From Linyphia triangularis (lineage: Eukaryota > Arthropoda > Arachnida > Araneae > Linyphiidae), in contig OZ021732.1 of assembly GCA_963978545.1 (NCBI GenBank), forward strand, positions 25,616,688 to 25,680,687: DNA of 64,000 nucleotides, given 5' to 3'. A program made the translations under genes and the position numbers. Of this stretch, positions 22,820 to 34,779 are shown piece after piece (position 1 is the first letter of the stretch; each line of letters begins with the position of its first letter). Below the pieces are notes generated by a model. The model saw only the letters and a program-made list of their open reading frames with translations. It did not search any database and was not told where the DNA came from.

Positions 22820-25800
22820 TGGCCTATCCTGGCTGATTCTCGAAAAGCATTCCAAAATACCCAATTTTTTTTAAAAGATAAAATATCAAAAGCATCACAA
22901 TAAAACGCTTTTGATATTTTATCTTTTAAAAAAAATTCGGTATTTTGGAATGCTTTTCGAGAATCAGTCAGGATAGGCCAATTTTCCAGAACCACTGTTT
23001 CCTACATTGGCCAATACCGCCGTGGTACCTGATAAACAGTCAGCTGTTAATGTTGAAAGACTGTTACAATTGACAGTATGCTTTAAAGGCTGATTTACAC
23101 ATTGCCAGTGGTTGTAATTCCAGCTAGTAAGTTGATTGGACGGCCACTGGGACCTGATGATTGGAATATCAGTTTTACATTTGCACTGTTTAAGAAACTG
23201 GAACATTCAGCTTACTGAACGTGCGTTGTGCCGTTAATCACTGTTCCCAAGGTAGCACCAATATCGGAAACAGGGGTTCTGGGCAAGATTGGTTAATCCA
23301 TGCCAAACCTCGAGTATCGTTCCAAAATACACGATTTTTTAAAAAATAAACATGGAAAAATTATCATGAAACATACATCTTACTCCTCCTTCCTTTCTTA
23401 TAACACTATATTTCAATTTTAAAACTCTGCATCAACATTTCAAAATTTCCAGTATATTTTTCCCAGCACAAGGCGAGATTGGCCAAAATCCGTAGCAAAG
23501 GCCAGTCTACAACAATCCACATCGGGATTGGCCAGCGTATTTGTGTTACTTGGGTCACTTTAAGGCCCCTAGGTCACATGAGAGAGGTAGAAAATATTTG
23601 ATCTACTAGAACTTCCAGCTACTGGAAGCAAACTGGTGACTGGACTGAAACGACGTTAAGCATTGGAATCTTATGACTGGTGACCTCCACTGACAACCCT
23701 ATTAGTAACATGTAAATACTCGGGGCATGAGCTTTGCTACCGAGCGCGTCGGCAGGTGGCGGATAGCCGAATGTCCTGAGCCGAAACTTACTCAGGATAT
23801 CCCCCGAATATTGAATAAGGGGACGTGGACCAGCTCCCGTCAACCCAAAGTGTTATGCGACCCGTGCTGATGGGTGCATGGCACCAACGGTTAAGTGGTG
23901 TCTTTAACGGAGCCTCTTAGAGAGCCTGGCGACCTCTAAGAGTATTTTTGCCTTACCCTGGCATGCAGGCTCTGGCGGGGTGGACTTTATACTTCCTGCA
24001 AATAATACAACCTTTTATGGATATCAATAAAAACAAAAAAACAAACACCGACTCCAACGAGGAAGAAAACCAGACCTTGATGGAGACCCAATCTTCTGTA
24101 GCAGGCCCTTCAACCCTACAGACAGACCTTGAAAGAGATCCCGATCTCCAAAAGGTAGTCTCGGGGCTTGATAGGATTAACCTACAGAAGAAAAGAATCT
24201 CTGGGGCTGCCAAAAAACGGCTGACCAAAGAAAGAAAATTAGCCAAGGGCACCTGGGAAGAAAAAAGACCAAAGCCCAAAGCTCAAACTACTCCCAGAAG
24301 AAAGGAGGTACAGACCCCGATCAGACCCTCTACCAAGAGGCCAAGGTCGGATGGTAGCACTCCCCTCTCTGAAGAGAAAAAAGCCCAAAAAAGGACCAAA
24401 CCCGGTGACGAGTCAGACCCGAGTTACAGTGACACTTTGTCAGCTGTGAAGATGGCAGTTGTCGTGGAAGGATACCCAGACCAGAAACTGTCAGAAGACC
24501 AGCTGACGTCCTTCCAACTAGACGCAATGGCTAGAATTGAGGGCATTCCCTCGGGAACCGGACCTCGATTCAAGTACTGTCGTCTAGAAGGAGGGGCATT
24601 TATCATCTTATGTGCAGACTCTAACAGCAGTCAATAGCTGACCAGAACTGTTAGAGAAATGTCACCATGGAACGGACTGTCCCTTCTTGTTGACGAAGCA
24701 CGTAGGATTGTTAAAACATCCAAATTTATAGCTCGGATCCCAGCTATCTACAACAAGCTCTCCGGCCAAGAGATTCTTCAGAAAATTGAAGCTCAGAACG
24801 GAGGACTAACAGCCACAGAATGGGGAATCCTCAACCAGAAATCTGGTAATGAGGGCAGAACCATTGTTGTAAATGTTCCAGAACAAGACGCCAAGACCTT
24901 GATCGGTAGAGAAAGTAAATTTTACTTAGGCTTTACCCAAGTGCAGGCCAGAATTCTGGAAAAACCATCTGCTGCTGCTTCCTCTGACCATGTCCCTGAA
25001 GCTTCTGCAGATCAACCTACAGCATAAAAGACTTGCTGCTGCCAACCTCAGTGGGACCTTCCGGACTGAGGGAATCCACATTGCCCTAATTCAAGAACCC
25101 TGGTTGTATAAAAAAGGCATCAGGGGATTAAGGGACAGTGGAGGTAAGCTGATTTATGATCTTGCGAGCTCTTCTCCTAGAGCTTGCTTGCTTATCAACA
25201 ACAACATTGATGCACTGCCGATTCATGAACTCTGTTCTAGGGACTTGGCAGTTGCTAAGATAACACTTCATGATGGCGGGAGAACCAAAGAAATTTTGAT
25301 AGGCTCTGGGTACCTGCCATATGAAGAAAAAGATCCTGTGAGTGCAGAACTGAAGAGATTGTTGACTGTGTGTGCAGAACAACAATCAGGATTACTTCTT
25401 GGTTGTGATGTGAATGCACACCACACAATCTGGGGCAGCTCAAACATCAATGATAGAGGTGAGTTACTCTTAGACTTTATACTTGAAAATAACCTAGATA
25501 TTTTAAATGTAGGAAATAAACCGACCTTCATTACCAGTGTAAGAAAGGAAGTACTTGACATAACCTTAGCCAGTCCAGAATTAAGTAGTTATGTTGAAAA
25601 ATGGCATGTTGATGAGAAGCCTTCAATGGCAGACCATCAATTTATCCATTTTTTATTAAAATCCGAATATCACTGGGAAAAAACGTTTAGGGATCCCAAA
25701 AGGACGAACTGGACTTTATTCAATAATGAACTCCAGAATTACCTGGAGGACTTTTCCCAGAAAATCTATGACACTTATGATCTGGAACTGCTTGCAGACG

Positions 25801-28800
25801 GTTTGCAACAGGCGATCCACATGTCATATATTAACAACTGTCCTCTGCTTATGAGAAAGGGTACACAACCAAACTCTTGGTGGAACCAAGATCTCATGAG
25901 ACAGAGAAAGGCAGTAAGAAAACTTTTCAGGAAAGCAAAAAAATCTGGTAAGTGGGAAGAATATAAGTGCCTACTTGCAGAATACAACAAAGCTGTTCGA
26001 ATGGCCAAAAGGAATTCATGGAGGAAGTTCTGTGATTCAGTTGAAAGTACTGCTGAAGGTGCTAGACTCCATAAAATTCTTAAAAGAGATACGCCAATTT
26101 TGGTGGGGACTCTTAAGAATGATTCCGGTGGCTATACCAAGACTGGCCAAGAAGTTATAGAGACTCTGGTCGAAACACATTTTCCCAAATCCAACTTGGT
26201 ATCCAATGTTGGGATTTCCTAAAAAGGTGAGGAGGGAAAATTGGATAGTTGCCAAGAAACTCTTTACTGATAAACAGGTATTATGGGCTATCAACTCTTT
26301 TGAACCATATAAAACTCCAGGACCAGATGGGATAATGCCGATTATGCTTCAGAAATCGGCTGAACTCATCTCACAGATCCTGAGCAAAATGTTCAGAGCC
26401 AGTCTGGCTCTTGAATACATCCCTAGACAATGGAGAAAGGCAAGAGTAGTCTTTCTGCCCAAACCTGGGAAAAACCAATATGACCAGGCTAAGAACTTTC
26501 GTCCTATTAGTCTTTCATCTTTCATACTTAAGTGCATGGAAAAGATAATTGATAGACACATCAGGGATGTGTTGAGGAGCACCAGACCTCTTCACAAGAA
26601 CCAATTTGCTTATCAATCAGGTAAATCTACAGAGGTGGCTTTGCAACACCTGGTTGTAAAGATTGAAAAGACCCTGGAGTTCAAGGAAATGGCTTTGGCA
26701 GCTTTCCTAGATATTGAGGGTGCTTTTGATAACACTTCTTTTAACTCAATCGCTGCTGCCGCTGCTGGCAGAGCTATTGAACCACTTATCTGCAACTGGA
26801 TTAACTCCTTACTTGCAGACAGAATTATTACAACCGAGTTGTTTGGGGCAACACTTGAGGCTAGACCCACTAGGGGATGCCCTCAGGGAGGAGTTCTCTC
26901 CCCTCTGTTATGGAACCTGGTGGTTGATGACCTATTAGCAGACCTCAATCAAAGCGGCATTTATGCTCAAGGATATGCAGACGACATCGTCGTATACATA
27001 TCAGGCATAGATGAAAAAACAGTGACAAATATCATGCAAGGGACCCTGAACAGAATCGCAAGATGGTGTTGTGAGAAGAATTTGAGAGTAAATCCTCAAA
27101 AGATTACTCTTGTCCCATTTACGCGAAGAAGAACCTGCATTGACGAAAGAGATACACCTACCCTGTTGGGAGAAAAAGTAAATATGCTGAATGAGGTTAA
27201 ATATTTGGGAGTTATACTGGACACTAAATTAACCTGGAATCAGCATTTGAAAAACAAAATAAACCAAGCAAAAGTAGGACTTCTACGATGTAGAAGAGTT
27301 CTTGGTAAATCATGGGGTCTAAAGCCAAGGATGACCTATTGGCTATATACAATGGCTATTAGACCTACTATGACTTATGCTGCAGTGGTCTGGTGGAAAA
27401 AGACGGAACAATTGACTGTTAAGACCAAACTAGACAGCCTTCAAAGAGCTGCCTGTTTGAGTATAACAGGTGCTATGTCCTCTACTCCCACCAGAGCCAT
27501 GGAAACTATTCTTTCTGTTGTCCCACTTGATATCTTCATCAGTGGTGTTGCCAGAAGAAGCTCTTACAGACTGGAAAATGCTGGATTGTGGATGAATTAT
27601 GCCAGCCATGTGTCCCACACTAGCATTAACCAAAAATTCTTTGATCCTATACTTTTGATGCCCTCTGACATCATGGAGACAAGATTCCTCTTTCATAGAC
27701 CCTTCGAAGTACTTATTGACCCAAGAGAGAAATGGAAAGAGGAAAACTACAAGCTTACGAATGGAGACATTGTGTGGTACACAGATGGCTCCAAACGGAA
27801 CGAAAAGGCAGGTGCTGGAATCTGTGGAGTTAGACCTAAAGTAAGGATTGCCCGCAGACTAGGAAAACATGCCACAGTATTTCAAGCGGAACTGCTTGCC
27901 ATCATTTACTGTCTACATGAATGCTCTAGAAGATCCTACTCAAATAGGAAGATCTACATATTTAGCGACAGTCAAGCAGCTTTAAAGGCAATAAACTCAT
28001 TTCAAATAAGCTCTAAACTTGTTTGGGAATGCAGAAACCTTCTACAAGACTTGGGGACCCATAACAGGATCCTTCTTACATGGGTGCCAGGTCATATTGG
28101 TGTAGAAGGAAATGAAACTGCAGATAAGCTTGCTAAACTGGGAACTGCAGACCTACCTTTAAGTCCTGAACCTTTTTGTGGGATCTCCAAGACTACTGCA
28201 AAAAGGGTGATAGGAGAAAAAATGCTTAAAGAAACTACAGAAAGGTGGAAACAAACCACCGATCAAAAACATGCGAGGCTTATGATCCAAGAACCTTCCA
28301 TGAAACTATCATCTCAGATCCTGCGTCTTAGCAGGGATAAGGTGAGAGTGATAGTTGGATTTCTTACAGGCCACTATCACCTAAGAAAACACCTTCATAG
28401 AATGGGAATATTTAAAGAAGAACCTTTATGTAGGAAGTGCAATATGGTAGAGGAAACAGCCCACCATATACTTTTTGAATGTGAAGCTCTTCTTCACATT
28501 AGGCACTCAAGCTTAGGTCTTGGAACAGAACTTGATACAATCCACGAGGAACCTGTCAAAAGCCTTTTGACCTTTCTTAAGGAATCTGGTTTTCTTTGAC
28601 AGGGGGTCGTAAAATAAAGGGGTTGGTGCAATATTCCCTAGTGGAATCAGCACCTAGGCTCAACTGACCTCCCCATTCACTATGACTATGACTATGACTA
28701 ACATGTAAATAGGCATAAAGAAATAAATTCCAATTGTGTGGCATACATTTTGAATTTATTATGTCATTAGTTAAAATTTTCGCTGTTCCTTCAAGAAAGT

Positions 28801-31800
28801 GTTCGGTTTAAGTTTCTGAAAATAAATTAGCTTTTTAGTTTTTCTTTAAACGGTGATTTTATTTTCGTGTGTATGTGTGTGTGAATAAGTATAGTTTTTG
28901 TTGAAAGTGTATTGTCAATTACCTCTCACTTCTTCATTATAAATTAGAATCCTAATACAACATAAGAAGTTTTTCAATAATCCAGTCATGATTAGTACCA
29001 AATTAAAGAGAGAAGAAGATTTTGCTACTTGTGTTCCCGAGTCTCCACCCAGTGCAGCAATATATGAAAATTTACATTTGCACGCCCGTCTGCAAGTTTC
29101 AACATTTAATTACTTTGTCAACTCTCCTCTTAAATATGAGATCCAGCATATAATTACATTAAATGAGGACGCATACATTACAGATGAGAGCATAATGATG
29201 TATTTACCTGTATCCAGAATGCCCATCCCTTGAAGACCTCGTATTGTTTAAAGACACCCTCTCCCACACTCGCCAATATACACACAGAGATGGAGAGCAC
29301 CACTGCAGAGAAATAGAATATTTTAGTTACAAATGCATGTTTGACAATAACATCTTTATCAGTCAGTCGTAAATTCTAATTGTATTTTCTTAAAAGATTG
29401 AATTAAAACACTGTTAAGGACAATTCGGTTTGAAATTTAAAAGAAAACCGTTTTTCTATCTCTAACTTCATTGCCCCACTAATCAAATTTTATTTAAAAA
29501 AAAAAAAATATGCGGTAATAACACTCACAGTTAAAGTTGGCAAAATAGCAACATGGCCGTGCTTTTAAGTTGGTTGGTTGGTTGTTTTCAGATTATCTGG
29601 CGCCGTCAGCAACACGAGGGCTATAATGCGCCGAAACATTCGTTATTAGACAAGCCAACATACATTTACAGACACCCATGCCAAACACGAGACTCGAACC
29701 CGCAACCTCGCGGTCTAAAAGCCAGCACGCTAACAACTATACCATTTGGTCGGCGCCGTGCTTTTAAGAAATCGTAATATTTGATGACTTAACTTTTGTT
29801 CTTCTTTTCATTCAGAAAAATTGCAACGAAAAACCTTCATCAATATTTGAATTTGGTTTTAAGATAAAGGCGTAATACTTTAGTGGGCTGTCACTGGACA
29901 GGATTGGAGGAAATCTATTACTGATGAACTTCACGTTCATCGCAGTCAAATAAGCCCCTTAATTTTAATCTCTGTCAGATGGAGGACACCTACGCTAATA
30001 CGTCTCTCACTCAATTCCAATCAAAGTCATTGAAACTCATGACGTAATTAACGCTCAACGTCCCCTCCATTATACTGTTTGTCATTACTTTGGTCAGTGC
30101 TCTGGCATCAGCTCCTAGTCCACAAGTTTATAGTCCATAGAACAATGGATTTGTTATTTGATAATTTACATCTTTTTACGCAATTCAAATTATTACCTAA
30201 GTAGCACAGCGGTATTGGCCAATGTCGAAAGCAAGGTGTCGTACGACCAAGTGTAGGTTTTCGTCTGGACCCAAAGAGGTGACTCTCGGGAGGAGGCCTT
30301 TTGTGCGCCATGTGAATGTGCCGCATGGTAAGTGGACTTGTCAGAAGGATGGAATCGTCTATCATCAGAATGAATACATGCCACACAATGAACAGTACAC
30401 ATCAGTTTCGTTTTTCGTCTACTTTCCTACGCATGTAGTCACGCCTTAAGAAGACGTGTATCAAATTTTAGATTTATAGTCATGTCATAAGAAAACATAT
30501 CTTTCCTATTTTTAAGCCTCCAGGACGGTATGCGTGAGCAGCCAATCATCACCCAAAATTGTGGGTTGGCCATCCATATTGGGGACATGAGCTGAGAGAG
30601 CTGTGAGTTCAATTTTGTGTTTTCACCACCTTTCCTCTGGGAAGCTGGTCATTTTGAATATTTTTGTACATTTATTATATTGCGATTTATTTATTTTATA
30701 TACCCTTTACTATGAAGTATTAAAAGTTTAATACTTATCTGTTTTAAATCGCTGTTCTTAATTGAGGTCTATTACACACTTTCTGTTATCTGAATTATGA
30801 TAAAATACAACGGTAGGTAAATATTAATAGCTTAACGATCTCGCTGTCGTGGGTTGGTGCCTGAAATGAATTGATGACTGTTCCCGGTATCCTCCATGAC
30901 ACAAGGAATCCGAGAAAATTGTCCAGACCATGCCGAATCACAAGAATCCTTCTACAATACACGATTTTTGAAAAATCAACAAGTCAAAAACATCTCAAAA
31001 CACATTTTTACCCTCTCCGTCCTTTCTCATAACACTATTTTTCAATTTTAAAACTCTGAATCAACATTTCAAAACTTCCAGTACATTTTACTCAGCAATG
31101 AGCGAAATTGACCAAGATCCAGTCTACAGCAACGGTCCCCAACGAGGTTGGCTAGTGTCGAGCCGGTATTGCCCAGTGGATATGAGCTATAGGGATAGCA
31201 ACTTCTCTTTCTGTAAATATACTGATTCGTAACACTTTACACTTTTGCACCCAGCATGCATTTAAAAATTTAGCACTGAACAGGTTAAAGACTCGACAAA
31301 AGGCTATGAAAACGAATTTGCCCCTGAATTTTGTGTCCAATTAAATGCAAGGTAATGTGTCTACCCTGCAGTTCTCACCCAGCGTAAGTGCAATGGCAAC
31401 CTTGACAAAGAGTATTCTCTTGGTTCCAACGATGAAGTCCGGCCTCCGTTTAGTCACCTGTGCTGCTCTGATTCCGGCGAGAACGACAAAGGCGGCGGTG
31501 GCAAAGAGATGAAGCAGGGCCGCCACTCCGGCCCCTCGCGCTTGAGTGGGAAGGCCAGCAAAAGAATCCGGGGGAACACATCCGTTAGCTACCCGCGTAG
31601 AACACAGACGCCACAGTCCGAAGTGGCCGCGTTCCACAGGAACACCTGCATTGAGGGAAAAGGAAACCGAAAATTTAATATAACGAAATATTGTGTAAAT
31701 AACATAGTAAAAAGAACGTAACGTTATATATATAACAGTAATATTAATGTAATGAAGTATTTTCAGTAAATTTATATAGTAATATAATGCGAATTAATAT

Positions 31801-34747
31801 TAATAATGTATAAATAGTAATAATAATAATAATGATAATAATGATTTTATAATAATAATAATAATAATAATAATGACGACAACAGCACACAAAAATAGAG
31901 ATATATTGGTAATCAATTCGCCTATAGTCATGCATTTGCATTCATTTTCTTTCATTATAGGTTTGTCTTTATCATCTACTTGTAAAAGAAATTATGCTCC
32001 CTGACAGTAAGTAATATAATTCACAAAAACAAAGCTTTTAATATAAATCATTTATATGCATTGCCAATTTTTATATTCATTAACATAGTGCCGATTTTCT
32101 TGTCAGCGTGTGCTTTGTGTTTGCCGCTAATTTTAAATATTAAAAACATCTCTATCAACAGAATATGCGACAAACTACATTTAAAATTTATTAATTAAAA
32201 ATGTTTATGAATTTATGCATTCACAACAAAATATCTTTTATTTATTAAAACAATTTTATAATTTATTTATTAAAACAATTTTATAATTTATTTATTAAAA
32301 CAATTTTATAATTTATTTATTAAAACAATTTTATAATTTATTTATTAAAACAATTTTATAATTTATTAAAACAATTTTATAATTTATTAAAACAATTTTA
32401 TAATTTATTAAAACAATTTTATAATTTATTAAAACAATTTTATAATTTATTGAAACAATTTTATAATTTATTTATTGAAACAATTTTATAATTTATTAAA
32501 ACAATTTTATAATTTATTAAAACAATTTTATAATTTATTTATTAAAACATTTTTGGCAACAGGAAATAGTTTCTTCAATGATTGGTTAAATACTATTTCA
32601 GCGCGATTGAATGATGGCAAATTGGTTTATAAGTATTTTTATATAGACCTTTTAGATATAGTGACACCCCCCAAAATGTGATAGAATGCATTGTCATCGA
32701 CATCGAACCTATCTGCCAAGTTTTAGCCTGATTGGATGACGGCAAGGAGGTTAATTAGGCGTCAGCATATTTGCATCCCACCCACAAACATAGTCGAAGT
32801 TAATATAAAGGATTGAATAATATGAAGTTAGTATAAAATGGCACCGGATGACTCATTAAAGCTTTTTAAAACATATTTTTTCTGTTTTCTGTTTCGAAAT
32901 TTAACCTACGCATGGAGGGAATTTGTAAATTATTGAGCTTAAATTAAATATTATGAGGAAACATTCGTTAGAACTATGAGAACAACTATATCTTTCAAAT
33001 TGGTGATAGAGCCTAAAGAAAACGTTTAGAAAGGAAGTGCTTTTTTTTTAAATATGTTCAAAAAGTTTTGAATTTTGATGACTTCCATGATTTCTTTTTC
33101 TGCATTTTAAAAAAAAGTTTCCAAAAATCTTATTTTTATAAAATTGTTGAGCGAAACACTTTGTCTACAGAACCTAAGATGAGAAATCAAAGAAAATTAT
33201 GTAGCTTAGATGGGGTAATCACTCAGAAGAGTTTAACTTAGTTTTGTGTACCAAAATTTCCACTGAAATAAAATACATTCGAGAATGCAAATAAAAATAA
33301 CCCATTGCTCGAACTTTGTTCGAAGACAATTTTTCTGAAGCATTATTTCTATGTAAATGAAAATTGCGTAAAAGCAAACAAATGTGCTAAGATGAAAGCA
33401 TTCCTTCAACGACAAGAACTTTTCATGAAAATCATTGCATTGTATTTGAAATTGGGGTCACATTCCTTAGATGCAATTATAATAGAATCAACTATGTTTA
33501 GCTTGATTCGCAAGAATGTGAATAATGAATGGAAAAGAGCAATGTTTTATTACAAAGAAAAAGTTGTTTTGTCAAAATATCCCATTTCTGCAATGTCTCT
33601 GAAGTCAAGTGCAAGATTTAATTTTTGAATAAAACATATAGCTTTCAAACTTGTGCCTTTTTAACAATGTTTTCGGAATTTATTGTTGTGAAATAAGGAT
33701 TTATTTTCGGACTTTTATTTTAAAGTTTTTAACAACTTTAATGGTATACTTTCAATGACTTCAATGATCTCTCTATATATAAGGCAAAGCCCTCAAACAC
33801 TCACTCACTCATCACTAATTCTCCCACTTCCTCTTGCAACTCTGAAAATCGGTACAAATATCAACAATGGCAAACATGGGAAAAGTAAGCTATTCCGATC
33901 GCAATTAACCCACTTTAAGGGATGGAAAAGGGGTTAAACGTTCCAAACGAGGGATATTCGAATGTCCCACTACCAATTTGGTCACAACTCTAAAAATTGG
34001 TACAAATGTCAACAATGGCAAATATATAAAAAGTAAGCTATTCCGATCTCAATCAACCCACTTTAATCCCCTTTTCACCCCTTAAACGTTCTAAACAAGG
34101 GATATTCGAATATCCCACTTCCCATTTGGTCACAACTCGGAAAATTGGTACAAATGTCAACAATGGCAAACATAGAAAAAGTAAGCCATTCAGATCTCCA
34201 TTAACCTACTGGATAAATGGTTAAACGTTCTAAACGAGGGATATTCGAATGCACCACTTTCAACGTAGTCACAATTCTGGTATTTGTTCCAAATGTCAAC
34301 AAAGACAACCATAGAAAAAGTAAGCTATTCCGATATCGATTATCCCACTTTAAGGGATCGAAAAGGGGGTAAATGTTCCAAAAGAGGGATATTCGGATGT
34401 CCCACTTCCAATGTAGTCACAACTATGATATTTGGTGGAAATGTTAAGAAGGGAAAATAGAGAAAAAATAAGTTATTCCAATATCGATTAATGAATTTTT
34501 AATGGATAAAAAGTCGACGCAACATTCAAACTATAATAGGAATATCTTATAGACTGAGAGGCGACTGCAATTTTTGGACCCCATCGAACATCATACTGAA
34601 TTTTTTATAGAAATTAGAGAAAAGTGAGTAGATTACGAATCCACTGGTCTGCCGTGGCAAAAATGGCCGAAACTGGTCAAAAATCGACTTTTAATAAGTT
34701 GAACTAAATCCAATTGCCAAATGCGCCATAACTTGGCAAATAATGAG

Positions 34748-34779
<32 letters not shown>

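Larger units (their letters stand above)
23719..28698 (+). mobile_element. Full-length non-LTR retrotransposon (RNase H-bearing, I/LOA/R1-like)
   Basis: The 4,980-bp element is flanked by a perfect 13-bp target-site duplication, TAACATGTAAATA, at 23706-23718 and 28699-28711. The GC-rich 5' UTR starts CTCGGGGCATGAGC, typical of I/R1/LOA-type elements. Two overlapping frames follow, then a short 3' UTR ending in a (TATGAC)n tail. ORF1 carries one in-frame amber codon and ORF2 one frameshift; otherwise the element is intact, so insertion is recent. It lies antisense within intron 4 of the claudin-like gene. RT followed by RNase H and a C-terminal Cys/His motif places it among the I, LOA, R1 or Tad-type clades; the exact clade needs a tree. 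Confidence 0.93.

Noticed and set aside
22678..22995. Minus-strand 105-codon open frame
   Set aside because: It reads through the (TA)n microsatellite (Ile-Tyr repeats) and the foldback, so it is a repeat artefact.
29570..29754. Functional tRNA gene on the minus strand
   Set aside because: The tRNA-like head is followed by a SINE body and flanked by a target-site duplication, and it recurs at 41084-41248; acceptor-stem pairing is poor.
30222..30449. GC-richer 75-codon frame as an extra exon
   Set aside because: It is open on both strands, lies in intron 3 next to repeat family R3 words and has no phase-compatible splice sites for the claudin-like gene.
32232..32555. CRISPR-like direct repeats
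   Set aside because: The units are contiguous tandem repeats with no spacers, within a eukaryotic MITE.
33305..33628. 107-codon open frame on +
   Set aside because: No recognisable motif; it lies inside intron 2 of the claudin-like gene; composition is typical of AT-rich chance frames.
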